Source of the DNA: Antedon bifida
Taxonomy: Eukaryota > Echinodermata > Crinoidea > Comatulida > Antedonidae
Length of the DNA: 64,000 nucleotides
NCBI GenBank assembly: GCA_963402885.1
Contig: OY727093.1
Location: 5,281,501-5,345,500, forward strand
Reading direction: 5' to 3'
Of the stretch, positions 12,801 through 23,800 are shown piece after piece. The position numbers and the translations under genes were made by a program. The stretch's first letter is position 1, and each line of letters begins with the position of its first letter. The notes under the pieces are model-generated. The model made no database searches. It had not been told where the DNA came from and saw only the letters and a list, made by a program, of their open reading frames with translations.

Positions 12801-14663
12801 TTAGCTATGATTGTAAACATACTGATAATTTTTGCACATAATCATGCCAGCTTAACACTATTGACTTGGAAATACATCGAGTTCTGAGAAGACAGAACAC
12901 TGCAGATTCCCCTTCCACTACTTTGCTTACCTTACGCCTAAGTTTATTCACAAACGTTGGCATTCAAAATTTGTCCGTTGATTTGCTATCCTGTACTGCT
13001 TTTCCTACAAAATGTCAATGACGTTTTGTATGAATTGGGAGGTTTAGTCAATATATTTATTTGCCGTTGGTATACATTTTATTTATTTTTACTTGTAAGA
13101 TTTGTGATGGAAGGCGCCATTGTGACTCTGGTATAGATGAACATAACTGCGAAAAAGAACAGTTTGTGTCTACATTAGCTAGAAGGAAAAGAATGCAACA
13201 AGCATCAAAAACTAGTAAGACTCAGTTTTTGTTTCGATATAGCTAAAGCACTGTCTACACTATAAAACTAGTTTGACAAAAAAAAGTGTGAAGTGCCCAA
13301 ATATGGTAGTCATATGACATCATCATGTCCATATATGGGCACATCACATTTTTTGTCACATAAAGTTTTATAGTGTAGACAGAGCTTAAGAGTACAATTG
13401 CGTACACTTTCCTCCTTCCTATTTTTACGATATTAATCTTCTATTTTTAATAGTGTCTTTAAAACAATTTCCTAACTACTATTACCAGGAAGGTGTATTG
13501 CTTCCTTGCTATTACTAACTACAGTACGAGACGTTTACTGGTCTATAAATGAGTTATGTCTATGATATCGTCAAACCAGGTGGCCAATAAAGCGGAGGGC
13601 GCTAGAGTAAACTTTATCATTCCAACCCAAAGAGTTTATATATAGATTGGCTATAAGATCTTTGGTCCAACCATGGATTCATTAATCCATGGTCCAACAT
13701 GTAAAATAAAATAATTGACACTATCGTATGCCGTTAGCTAAAAAATGAACTACAAAGACGAATTTGAATTGAAGTTTTTGTGTTTTTTTATTTTGAAGGG
13801 GATCTATCAATAATTGAAAAAAAGAAGAGTTACGAGATACCTTGTCATCCTAATAGTAACAATTATTGTTGGAATGGAGGAAACTGTTTTTACATCGACA
13901 ATCCTAAAAAACGTTTCTGCCTGTAAGTTAGTATTTGAAATACTGAATAATGTTGATGACGCAGATAGTGATGAGTGATGATGACAAGATGGTGACAAGG
14001 GATTAATAATGGTGTTGATAATTTTGTTTTAATTCCCAGTGCTGTATCTCCATATAATATCTATTTCCGAAGTATCATAGGAATATTTGGTAATACAGCA
14101 TCATATGTGGTGCCTGTATCATGTAAGGGTTAGGTTACTCTAGATACATGTGAAACACATGTGATGTTGTATTACCAAATATTCCTATGATACTTCGGAA
14201 ATAGATACAGTGCCGAGAATCGGCTGTTTAATGGTTGTTATAATTACAAGACGATGATGACGACGATGATGACGACGATGATGATGATGATATACGAATA
14301 ATAATATATGATTATGAATATGATTTAATTATCTATTTTTGGCTCTAAAGCTCTTTCTACACTATCAAACTAGTTTGACAAAAAAAGTGTAATGTGCCCA
14401 AATATGGTAGTGATATTCCCAAATGTGGTAGTGATATAACATCATCATGAGCACGTCACAATTTTAGTCACAAAGTTTGATATTACGGTGTAGATAAGGC
14501 TTAACTCAATGTTCCAATTATAAATGCTTTCCCCTAACCTTCTTTTGTATGTTTTTATTTATATAATAATAATCTATTCTATTGTATTTTATATAGCTGC
14601 AAAACTGGTTTCGAGGGACCTCGCTGTATGCATCTTTCTCCAAGCGATTATTCTTCTTATTAA
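848..14663 (+). CDS. Secreted LDLa-LDLa-furin site-EGF protein, candidate EGF-receptor ligand
   Basis: Six coding exons join in frame to 203 residues: 848-964, 9475-9586, 11805-11881, 13100-13214, 13799-13922, 14597-14663 (intron phases 0,1,0,1,2). Residues 1-24 look like a signal peptide with the core CLLSLIF. A first LDLa-like module (about 49-76, FRCLDG...VCDG...HC...DELWC) lacks two of six cysteines. A second LDLa (about 78-119) has all six and ends ICDGRRHCDSGIDEHNC. RRKR at about 130-133 is a furin-type site. The EGF domain (about 156-190) has spacing 7-5-10-1-8 and ends GFEGPRC, keeping the Gly and Arg that matter for EGF-receptor binding in this family. The intron between its fourth and fifth cysteines is where EGF and neuregulin genes are split. 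The protein stops 11 residues after the last cysteine with no membrane segment, so secretion is inferred. Exon joins were made by eye; receptor binding is inference. Confidence 0.8.
2914..3012. mobile_element. Short palindromic MITE-like element
   Basis: The left end GCGAACATTTCGCCAGTATCA is matched in inverted form by TGATACTGGCGAAACGTTCGC at the right end, giving about 21-bp terminal inverted repeats around a 57-bp core. It lies in intron 1 of the LDLa-EGF gene and has no coding capacity. No target duplication was established. Confidence 0.55.
4118..4201. repeat. 24-bp tandem repeat, about 3.5 copies
   Basis: The unit TCAGAATTTTTAACTTTTATACAA repeats three times almost perfectly, with partial flanking copies. 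It is intronic, and the small open frame through it is only a by-product of a period divisible by three. Confidence 0.8.
4634..4723. repeat. Direct duplication of about 44 bp
   Basis: Two adjacent copies of a stretch containing AAAGCATGGGACGTGTTCAT, followed by GGACGTTG and TGTATTC in the second copy (TGACGTTG in the first), differ at only a few bases. Intronic, no function seen. Confidence 0.65.
6195..6374. mobile_element. MITE family E, intact copy
   Basis: The ends AAGCTACGTTCACGCTGAGCC and GCTTAGTGTGAACGTAGCTT are imperfect inverted repeats. The core contains GAATTCGGTCCGATGACCGG and GGTTCTATTCTTT. A second, interrupted copy lies at 8822-9436, so this is a dispersed family. Non-coding. 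Confidence 0.65.
6804..7340. repeat. Tandem repeat, six units of about 88-99 bp
   Basis: Each unit begins near GACTGTCTATTGATCCTT, passes through a GACAAGGTCCTAATTCACAC-like stretch and ends GAATGTTCATATTAGTATAAT. Unit starts are near 6804, 6892, 6984, 7083, 7182 and 7271. The units have diverged by substitutions and small indels, so the array is not recent. Confidence 0.8.
8822..9436. mobile_element. MITE family E copy interrupted by families C and D (three-level nest)
   Basis: The left part has CTAAGCCCGAATTCGGTCC, as in the 6195-6374 copy. The right part has CGGGCTCAGTGTGAACGTAG. Between them, from about 8955 to 9400, lies a family C element (AGTGCTGTA..., GGTAATACA..., right end AGATACAG). 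That in turn contains a separate element at 9104-9316. All are non-coding and lie in intron 1 of the LDLa-EGF gene. Confidence 0.6.
9104..9316. mobile_element. MITE family D with about 30-bp inverted ends
   Basis: The left end AAGGCAATCTAACAACAGGA continues CACTGAGCTC. The right end GAGCTCAGTATCCTGTTGTT continues AGATTGCCTT. These are near-perfect inverted repeats, which implies a comparatively young insertion. It is the innermost of three nested elements. The core contains the CpG-rich GGCGCGCGG and no open frame of note. Confidence 0.7.
10780..11413. mobile_element. TTAA-flanked MITE with TAGGCCTA-rich core
   Basis: The ends TTAAAGACCCCTTCCCT and AGGGAATGGGGCTTTAA are inverted repeats, and TTAA stands at both ends, as expected for piggyBac-type target use. 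The core near 10960-11010 is rich in TAGGCCTAG palindromes. No transposase frame is visible, so it is non-autonomous. Confidence 0.5.
11959..12286. mobile_element. MITE family F
   Basis: The left GTACATAAGTTGGGGACCCC and right GGGGTCCCCAACTTATGTAC are long inverted ends about 270 bp apart, each extended by GCGAT-like sequence on the outside. It lies in intron 3 of the LDLa-EGF gene. No coding capacity. Confidence 0.6.
12455..12607 (-). pseudogene. C-terminal fragment of a non-LTR retrotransposon polyprotein
   Basis: On the minus strand an uninterrupted frame of about 50 codons reads EAQSWTPRGRK at its start and TMADGHTWRALIKGSG near its end, then stops. The W-x-PRGR and TWRALI elements are typical of the tail of non-LTR reverse transcriptase proteins (RTE/L2/CR1-like). 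Nothing upstream continues the enzyme, so it is a 5'-truncated insertion. It lies in intron 3 of the LDLa-EGF gene. Confidence 0.55.
13246..13387. mobile_element. MITE family B, copy 1
   Basis: Ends AAGCACTGTCTACACTAT and TAGTGTAGACAGAGCTT are inverted repeats next to TA. The core has CCCAAATATGGTAGTCATATG. It sits about 30 bp after exon 4 of the LDLa-EGF gene. Confidence 0.75.
14038..14213. mobile_element. MITE family C, complete copy
   Basis: Long inverted arms (ATCTATTTCCGAAGTATCAT continuing AGGAATATTTGGTAATACA on the left, and its reverse complement on the right) surround a short loop with GTAAGGGTTAGGTTAC. The transcript would fold as a long hairpin. The same family forms the middle layer of the nest at 8822-9436. 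Confidence 0.7.
14348..14502. mobile_element. MITE family B, copy 2
   Basis: Same inverted ends as the 13246 copy (AAGCTCTTTCTACACTATC on the left, GTAGATAAGGCTT on the right), with two internal CCCAAATATGGTAGTGATAT-like units. It lies in intron 5 of the LDLa-EGF gene. Confidence 0.7.
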
Positions 14664-15215
14664 TACGATACATTTTTTATCTTAAATCTTTATCTTTCAA
14701 AATTACGATATAACATGTGGTATCTAATCTCTATACGTGGAAGTATGGATCAGTAGAATAAATTGTTCAATTGAGATTCTGTATACTAGATTGATTTATC
14801 TATAACAATTATGGATTTAAAATTCATATCTGTAGAGTTTTTATGTCATACTACATTCGAGACTTTAAATAGTTAAATCTTCCGGTTTAAAAACTTTAAA
14901 ATTTTAATCTGTGGTAACAATTGTTGTGATTATTTTACAACGCCGCTTTTCACTGAAACGAAAAACAAGTGGGTTTATTATGAATGCAGTTGATGCAAAT
15001 GAAAACAATTTTAAACCCGGACTTGCCCTTTAAAGTCTTAGCTTTTTGTGGAAGTATGTTTATAAGTGCATTATTATGAGATATGATGGCGCTCTACAAA
15101 TTATCATCTCAATTTGTTGTCTTGTAGTAGTAGAGAGACAAAAGGACACTGTATGTTATCAATGTATTAAGTAGCAATGTGTTTGAAAATTATTTATTTA
15201 TGTTGTAAAGAACTA

Positions 15216-15362
15216 AAGCACTGTCTACACTATCAAACTAGTTTTACAGAAAAAAAGTGTGATGTGCCCAAATATGGTAGTGATATGACGTCATCATGTC
15301 TATTTATGGGTACATCGCATTTGTTTTTTGTTACATAAAGTTTGATAGTGTAGACAGAGCTT
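15216..15362. mobile_element. MITE family B, copy 3
   Basis: Left end AAGCACTGTCTACACTATC, right end GATAGTGTAGACAGAGCTT, one internal CCCAAATATGGTAGTGATATG unit. Confidence 0.75.
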
Positions 15363-16068
15363 AACGAGACATTGTGTTTGCTGGACTGGAAGCGCCGCGT
15401 GGAATATGAGTTCGCACACACAAATTAAGTCATATGTTTGATATTTGTTTATCATAATTTAATTCTCATATTTCTGTGTGGATTATTTATTATTGTTACA
15501 GGAAAAATGAAAGTAAGAAGAGAGTAATATGAGGTTGTTATTTATGTGCGCATATTGTATAATAGTCGAGCATTGTTAACGCATTGTTGGCGCATTGTTA
15601 ACGTGTTGTTGACGCACTGTTAACGCGTTGTCAACGCTTGTGTATTTCTGTAATTATTAAAGTTGACTTTGTTATTTATTTGTAAACTTTGTTAGATTAA
15701 ATTTGAAATAAATTTATTGATAGAACTGCAATAGTAATATCGTATAATTATCATATACCTATAACGGTCGAAATGCCATCGTTCTAAATCTCCAAACATT
15801 TGTGGCCTAAAATGCTTTGAAGTCGCACGGTGAATTTAAACTTAAAAATTGACAAAACACCAAAAGGACCAAAAACAGAAAAACATTATGCAGTATTTTT
15901 AATTTGGTTTGAAGAGGAAAATATTTTAATTTATTGTCCGTTTTCCCACAAATGACTTGTTAAACGGCACATTCTGCCTGGTTAAGCCTAGTCTATATAC
16001 ATCGCAAACTCGTAACAAAAGTCAGATAAAGTTTTCTAGTGTAGACTGTTTACAAACGAATTAGTATT

Positions 16069-16220
16069 AAGCTCTGTCTACACTATCAAACTAGTTTTAC
16101 AAAAAGTGTGATGTGCCCAAATATGGTAGTGATATGCCCACATATAGTAGTGATATGACATCATCATGTCCATATAAAGGCACATCATTTTTTTTTGTCA
16201 CACAAAGTTTGAGTTTTATA
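16069..16220. mobile_element. MITE family B, copy 4, right end damaged
   Basis: The left end AAGCTCTGTCTACACTATC is intact and two internal ATGGTAGTGATATG-type units follow. The right end decays at CACAAAGTTTGAGTTTTATA. A short piece with GTGTAGACTGT about 30 bp upstream may be debris of another copy. Confidence 0.6.
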
Positions 16221-16547
16221 GTAGGGCCTATATTTCGCGCGTGTGTACACACGTTCTACCAATCAGCGTCTGTTTCTGACTTCGTGTGTACAGGCGTTGG
16301 TGTAACGTCCGCCTTACAAGGGTAAAGTGGTTCACAGCAAGCCCCAATAAGGTATATAATAGCCCACTTAAGTCATATATAAATCTTCGATCTTCCTTTA
16401 GTCACTTATATAAGATACGCCTACCACTGACATACATTCTAACCACATAATAACCTCCTCTTCTAGAATTGAAGTTGCGTAATGAAACTATACTTATATT
16501 GTACAAGTTACATTCACTTTATTTTTGTTGTTTGGTCAGTTAGTCAG

Positions 16548-16860
16548 TCTGTCTGTCTGTCGGCCTGCCAAATCCTGTTCGATACAGTGTACGTACGGTA
16601 CGTGGACAATGGCATAGTACTAATATATGAACTTCCGTCGGAATATGATCAATGATATGTGATGCACCTACACATCTCTACTTTCGGTTGTCTGTCTCTG
16701 TCGGCCTGCCAAATCCTGTTTGATACAGTGTACGGTACGGGGACAATGACACAGTACAGTACTAATATATGAACTTCAGTCAGAATAAGATCAATAATGT
16801 GTGATGCACCTACGCATCTCTACTTTCGGTTGTCGGTCGGTCTGTCTGTCTGCCAAATAG
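16548..16860. repeat. Tandem repeat of about 145 bp, two full copies and part of a third
   Basis: Each copy starts CTGTCGGCCTGCCAAAT and runs through ATACAGTGTACG, TACTAATATATGAACTTC and GATGCACCTACNCATCTC. The copies begin near 16556, 16700 and 16843. The array lies about 1 kb upstream of the repeat-domain gene. Confidence 0.7.
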
Positions 16861-17149
16861 TGCCTGAAATAAGCCAATAGTTTTCTTACATCAGAAGTCA
16901 ATGAACTTAGAACGCAAATCCAAATGAATTACAATTTAAATCCACTTCAGACACAGCTACACAGATGATAAAGTATATTTATACATTTAGAAATAAAATC
17001 ACGGGGGAAATCTATTGTTCTGGGTAATTCACGCTACTTTACCATTTAAAATGATATGCAGCACTGGCGCATTAACGTTAAAACACAAGATACGACATTC
17101 TGAAGCACATTACACGGTACCAAAAACGGTTATTTGTAACGATAGTACA

Positions 17150-17400
17150 TATCATAATGATAATAGTTCATCCTTATATAGCGCATATAAGCAAGCTCTC
17201 AATGCGCTGCACATTATTACCCCGGTCATTTTATGGATCAAACACTTATGGAAACATACTCCCAGAATGCAGCTAGTAATCAGTGCAGAGTTGTGTCTTG
17301 CTAACCGGTACCCATTTGTACACATGGGTGGAGAGAGGCAAATGTAAGTAAAGTGTCTTGAAGGATACAAGCAATACATATCACACGGGCTTGAGTACGG
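17150..17400. repeat. Dispersed repeat with TATATAGCGC and GGTACCCATTTGTACACATGGGTGG
   Basis: The stretch contains TCCTTATATAGCGCATATAA, then CTAACCGGTACCCATTTG, GGGTGGAGAGAGGCAAATG and AAAGTGTCTTGAAGG. Shorter relatives with TATATAGCGCC or GGCGCTATATAAAT next to ATT microsatellites lie at about 9825-9885 and 22290-22350. The open frames on both strands are probably accidental. Confidence 0.4.
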
Positions 17401-17638
17401 TACACATTTGTTGAGTTAGATTTTTTTTTTTCAATGAATAATTCACATTCCCACCTAGTATAATGGCTTTACTGATTTAATCAAAATTTTCATATTATTT
17501 TTCATTCGTACAATCTGGGTTTTCAAAGATTGGCATTAACTATACTGTGAATATAAACTACTGAGCTGTTTCTCATTATGGTATCGTATGATCTATAGTT
17601 ACTTTATTTTTAAAACCCAAATCAAAATTCCCTGATTG

Positions 17639-17669
17639 TATAAAGCCGTTACGTGGATGTGTGACGTCA
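17639..17669 (+). promoter_or_regulatory. Candidate core promoter: TATAAAG plus palindromic CRE
   Basis: TATAAAG at 17639-17645 is followed at 17662-17669 by TGACGTCA, the full CREB/ATF site. The ATG of the repeat-domain gene is at 17819, giving a plausible leader of about 150 bases. Known: TGACGTCA binds CREB/ATF bZIP proteins. Use here is inference. Confidence 0.4.
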
Positions 17670-17818
17670 CATGTCCTGAATATACTACACGAACGTTAAG
17701 ACACTAACGATCAAAGTAAACAAAACTTCAGAACGAAAGGAGTACATGGTCTTACACAGTGCGGGACACAGTGCCATACATAAATTCGATAGGGTGTTGG
17801 TCGATTTAAAGGAGGAAC

Positions 17819-20800
17819 ATGAAGACTAGAATTATACTATGTATTCTGCTTATATGTATCAACGCGTCAACAGCACAGTTTTTAGGTAAGTTTAGTAAAA
17901 CTATGCGTTTAATCGTCCATAATCAGGCCTATAAGGCTTATTATGTACATAGTAACCAGTGAGATAATTGAACACCTTGAAATTATATGTAACGGAATTA
18001 ATAGGAAGTTACGACCTGGCAATACATCGCGTAAAAGGGCAATAACTATAGGGTTATTCAGAGGATATGTCCAATACCGTGATTTTACTGGTATCAATGT
18101 ACTTTTAGTACAGCATTGTTTGTTTTTATAGCCTAAAGTTTAAAAGCATAAACGTTTTGGTTCTATTTATTAGAGGCTCACAGAAGGTATCACAAATTAT
18201 GACTAGGCCTACTATAGAGAGTAATGTTTTATAAATGGTAACTCGATGGTTAAGATGTTTAATATCATAGGTCTGGGTTCTAATCTCTGTTTTCTAATTT
18301 AAAATATTAAGTACTTTTGTTATCAAAATAAACCTGCATTTTGTTAGTCAATCATACATATTTTTTCCTTGAAAATAAAGGATTATTTAATAAGCTTACA
18401 CTCATGGTCGTAACATTACCGTACACAGGAAAGGTAAAATGTGTTGATCCACAAGGAAAGTATAGGCAACCCTAATAATCCTTTAATATAATTATGTTAT
18501 TCCATTTAGACCTTTACAACTACTTATAAACGAAAGTCTTTTTGTAGACTATATTATTGTTATTGCTTTAACTATTTGATTCTTTGTTATACCCATAAGC
18601 CTGTATTTAATTTTGATGCATTCTCAGATGCTCTTTTAATCGGGATGTCATGGAACTTAAAAGAAACTAAAGTTCGCCAAGATGCATTGACAAACATCAA
18701 ATTCCAAATCGTCGTCAATGCATCAGAAGAAAGCCAAGTTATTCGCGGCACTGGTCTCTGGGACGTGGCCGTATTTGGTAGTGCCCATTCTAGAGGCAGA
18801 GGTAAACGATTCGATGAGCGGGATAACCTTCTCACTCCATCGCAACAGGCAATCTCAACTCTACCTGGACAGAGTATGGTGTTTGACGAGATATCAACAC
18901 CATTTAAACTATCAGTTCTAGGCTGTTCAGAATATAAGTATTTATGCGTTGAATTCAAGCAAGGTGATGACCCCAATCCCAGCTTCTTCTTTGCATCTAT
19001 GGACTTCGAGGACACTATAATTGTGTGTGCTAACATTGCCTGTGAACAAGGTAAACACAAAAGACAATCCTTTAATCAACAAGTCCCTCAAGTTTATCAG
19101 TGCGTGTATCGCGCTACTTGAGGTGTATGTGTTTAATAATATTGGTTGCAATAATCTAAACTGTATAAAAACACTCTCGGTACTGTACATAACATTCATA
19201 TGTTATGGTATGTCAACTACCTATACATTCTTTAAAACAGCATTCTTCTATTTCGCAGTATACGATATAAATTTTGTTTAACATTCTTCAGCTCATAAAG
19301 TTGACAAAGTTCGTAAATAGTGACGATTTGTTCGTTCAAAGATCATTAACAACAAAAATGATGAAACGACGTGTTTTTTTTTATTTTGCAGGAACAGGGT
19401 CGGACGACGTCATGTTAATCGGTATGTGGTGGACGGTTGACGCTTATGTGCGACAAGGTCTTCCATCAGACGTCACCATTACATCTACTATTAAAACATC
19501 ACCGAATCACGGCGGTGTATCGGGAGAAAATCTTTGGAGGTAAGATTACAATATTAATCAAGCAACAACTTTGTAGGGCACTTCTACTTCAAAAGTTCTG
19601 AAGGTCTGTTGATGAGTTTATTTTTAGATAGTATTGTATTTCTACCATTTTTCAGAATGAAGCTGTTCATAAACTCACAGAATGATGGAAAAGGAGATAG
19701 TCTTCCACAACGAAGAGATCAGATTCTAAACAAGACAGAATCTTCAAAAGATATTCAGCCAGGACAAATGTTAAATATTACTGGAGCAGCCACAATTGAC
19801 CTAACAGGAGTTGGATGTGGTGAATTCCGGTTTCTTTGCATCGAATTTGGTAAAGGAAGTGATCCTAAACCTGAGTTTGGTTTTACTCTAGGTTCCGGTG
19901 AGCCTTCGATGATCTCATGCAGGGAATTGTCTTGTCCAGGTAAATCTTTTGGGTTTAATGTTTCTGTAATTCTTGAATATAGCAGATTTTGTATTTGTTA
20001 GATAGGCTTATAATGATGAATCTTTTTCTTTCTAAGTTGGGATGGTGAGATGGAAAGGTAAATAGGTCTACGAAGTGGAGATTGTAAAAATAATAGCAAA
20101 TGCATTTCACAAATTTAAATCACGTTTGTTTAATGTCCCTGGTCCACTAATATCGATGCGAATTTACCTTTGATATACGCCTTTTTCTGACTATGGTTGC
20201 CACTCTTTCTTTTACAAAAATTGTTACTATAAAGTATCTTTAATGGCATTATAGATGATCGCAGAGTGAAGGTACCTGATGAAATCGTTTCAGATGGAAC
20301 AGCAGCAAATACTGGTGATTCTCAAGGTACTACCTTGTTCGTTAAAATTGAAAATGTTGAAGATGGCAATAAAGCAAGATATGGAGGCAATGGTTTGAAT
20401 GGAAGACAGTAGGAGGAATGGCCGTGGTGATTGGTATGGTGGTGGTGGTTGGGGTGGAGCTGGTGGTGGTGGTTATGGCAGTGGTGGGAGAGGTGGTAAT
20501 GGTGGTGGTGGCGGTGGTGGTAGTGGTGGTGGTGGTGGCGGTGGTGGTGGCGGTGGTTATGGCAGTGGTGGGAGAGGTGGTAATGGTGGTGGTGGCGGTG
20601 GTGGGAGAGGTGGCGGTGGTGGTGGTAGTGGTGGTGGTGGTGGTGGTGGTGGCGGTGTTTATGGCGGTGGTGGGAGAGGTGGTAATGGTGGTGGTGATGG
20701 TGGTGATAGAGGTGGAAATGGAGGAGCAGGTGGTTTTGGTAGTAGAGGAGGCAGTGGAGCAGGCGGTGGTCGTAGCGGAGAAGGTGGTATTAATAAGGGA

Positions 20801-23800
20801 AATGGAGGTAATGGTGGGAGAGGTGGTAATTGTAGTGGTGGTAGCGGCGGTGGTGGTGGCGGTGGTGGTAGAGGTGGTGATAGAGGTGGAAGTGGAGGAG
20901 CTGGTGGTTTTGGTAGTACAGGAAGCAGTGGAGCAGGCGGTGTTCGTAGAGGAGAAGGTGGTAGTAATATGGGAAAGGGAGGTAATGGTGGCGATGGTAG
21001 AAGGGTGGGTAACGGTAAGGAAGGTAGTAGCGATGGTACGAGCGGCGGCAATAGTTTTAGTGGTACAATAGATGATGGTATTCGAAGTAATATTAGTGTC
21101 ATTAGCAGTGGTGGTGGTGGAGGCGATGGTGATTAATAATTATAATGTGGGTAAAGTTGGTGACGGAGGTAGTATTCACAATAAGAGTTATATTGCACGT
21201 AACGGTCAAGGTGGTAGCGGTGGTGATGTGACTGGTCAATATTCTGATTCATCTAACAACAAACTAACATCACAAGAAGGTGTGTATAATTAATAATATG
21301 TACATACTGACTCACAATATTCTACCATTCATTCTTATTATTCTATTTTTGCACTACTCGCATTATTAACGAATTATTTTAACGAATTCGTTGCTCTAAC
21401 ATATTAATCCTATCCAACGTTTGGAGGTCTTCATACCTGTCTTGCACGCACTCTACATTCTATGGTTACTGGTGCTTGTTTACAATTAGCTAACAACACA
21501 TGCTACAACAATTAATATAGCCACGATGATTGTCTCCATGTCTTCTTTACAGATGGCAGAGTATTTCGCGTAGATGCCTTGACATGGGAAATGACCGCCC
21601 GAGATGTAGCCGTTGGTACGCCAAGTGATCTTATCATAAACGTCATCGTATACGTCGCAGACGACAGTGATTTCATTACCGGAAACAACCTCTGGCGCAT
21701 TGGTCTTTATGGTAGTGAATCTGCAGACGGCAGTACCTCTTTACGTTCAAACTACGTGCGTCAGGTTTTACCAGGTAGTCAACGGAACCAACTATTTGCA
21801 CAGGGACTGGACACAGTTATGATGGTTCGAACCATGTATGATATTAGTCACGTGGGATGTGGAAGCTTTAAGTACATCTGCTTAGAATTTACAAAGAATG
21901 ATCTGGCGACACCTGATTTTGAAATAGTATCGAATATGGGTGACGTATTAAGCTCATGCCAGCAGGCTCGTTGCATTAGACCAAAGCTGCCAGTAGGTAA
22001 GCAATTATAATTATTTCAGACTGTTGATGCGTACAGTAAAACCCATCTTTTTGGGACACTCCTATAGATTCAGGGGACACGCCTGAACGAAGTGCAATCA
22101 TCATACCGTATCATACTATACTGTACAGCCAAATTCTATTCTTCCGGAATCAGAAAGTGGCCCTACATAAAGGTTCTATTATATATTAGGTTAGAGGATT
22201 CAACATGATTCAATTAAATATGAATAATTATGAAGGGAGTATGTTTCCATACATGTTTGATCAGGAAAAAATGACTGGGGTAATAATGTTCAGCGCTTAG
22301 AGGTTTCACAACATTAGGCGCTATATAAATCCAGGATATTATTATTATTATTCCAAGAAGGCGTTGGTTGACAGTGTTATGTTTTATAAGAACATATCCT
22401 TTCTAGTTCTCGGATGATTTCTATGAAATGATGTTTCATTTTTAATACAGTACCAACAAGGACAATACCCGTTGCTTTGAGTGGTCTACCATCATTTTAT
22501 TTGTCTTCGATGGACTGGCAAATGCGAGCTCACATCAGTAAAAGCCACTTAAGTAGCTTTTTACTTGACATTTTTATCACGGCTGACAAAAGAAGTAACG
22601 ATATAGATGGAATATCTCTTTGGCGTGTTGCAATGTTTGGAAGTCGCAATCCAGATGGAAGTGGACGAAGAATGGACATTTCAGATCAGGTCAGTTTATA
22701 TGGTCATTTTACATGGTCAGTTTACATGGTCATTTTACATGGTCAGTTTACATGGTCATGCGCAATGCTAAGAAGGCAAACGTTATAACGTATTGTTGAA
22801 CGAAAATATCTGTGATCATTTATTGAGATTTTTCCATTTATAGATTTTACCTGTATTACATCAATCGGCGTCTTTTTCAAAGACAATACCACTTCAGTTT
22901 ACTGGCATCCGAGGGCAAGAGGACATGAGAGGAATGTACTGTACAGACATTCGGTTTCTATGTATCGAGTTCGGTAAACATCGTAAACCGAATCCCGACT
23001 TTAACTTCTATGCCGGACCAGACTCGGACACACTTGCTTCTTGTCAAGAACTTCCGTGTGGTATGTTGAAACAAGAACATTATGTTGGAGAATGTTCATG
23101 TATTAGAGAGGCATGAATAAACACGACACATTTAATCGTTCATGCTCTTCCGGTTCTTCTTATCCTGTCCGCAGTTTATGCTCACATTGTATTCGATACA
23201 TCATAAGAATTATTTCTGGTTTTGATATAAGTCGGCAACATACTGAATAATAACAATATGTTTGGTTTCAGAAAACCCGGAAGATAGGACGACTTCCAAT
23301 AGTGCGACTGAAGAAGATGATGATAGTAATAATGGAGGTGCGGGCGGGCACGGAGCTGGTGGACATGGGGGAGATGGTGGACAAGGGAGTGGTTCGTCTA
23401 ACAGGCTAGGAGGGGGCGGTGAACCAGCTGTTGGACCACCTGTTTACGAAAGAGGTACATTCTGATGGAAAAATGATTGCCATTGTTTCTGATACGGGAT
23501 AATGAAAATACATTCAAATACATAAACATGTGTCAGATTAAAAGACGGGTGTCCTTTCTACTCTGGTTGACGATGACAATAACAATACGTACGTACGACC
23601 ATAAATGCCACATGTATCATCATAAAATGCATACTGAGTGTGAGTACAGTAGTTAATATAACAATAGGCCTATATTAAACTAAACTTTACTTCGGTTTTG
23701 TTCTTCTTTTAGGTGTTTTAACTGCATGTACCGTGTCAGGGGTCAGGATTGCCGTTAGAGCAAATATAGCAATAAGTCCTTGTCAGACTTGTCAGTGTAG

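Larger units (their letters stand above)
14664..17638. other. 3' region of the LDLa-EGF gene and spacer, no further gene
   Basis: AATAAA at 14757-14762 and at 15707-15712 are candidate poly(A) signals for the upstream gene. The rest holds two MITE B copies, a degenerate 13-bp repeat at 15563-15640 (GCATTGTTAAC variants), a 145-bp tandem repeat and a dispersed repeat. I looked for an alternative exon with the third EGF loop or a membrane segment and saw none. Confidence 0.45.

Noticed and set aside
14220..14335. GATGATGACGACGATG run as a coding acidic repeat
   Set aside because: Simple microsatellite in intron 5 of the LDLa-EGF gene, with stops in all useful frames nearby.
17015..17379. Open frame of 110 codons on + and 75 codons on -
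   Set aside because: It overlaps a dispersed repeat (TATATAGCGC family) and shows no protein features.
18587..19060. 157-codon frame on the minus strand
   Set aside because: It is the antisense of domain copy 1. The plus strand has the matching splice phases, cysteine pattern and homology to four further copies.
20418..21102. Long Val-rich frame on the + strand and Pro/Leu-rich frame on the - strand over the Gly-rich exon
   Set aside because: They are the other frames of a GGN repeat. Only the Gly frame continues the flanking secreted-protein modules.
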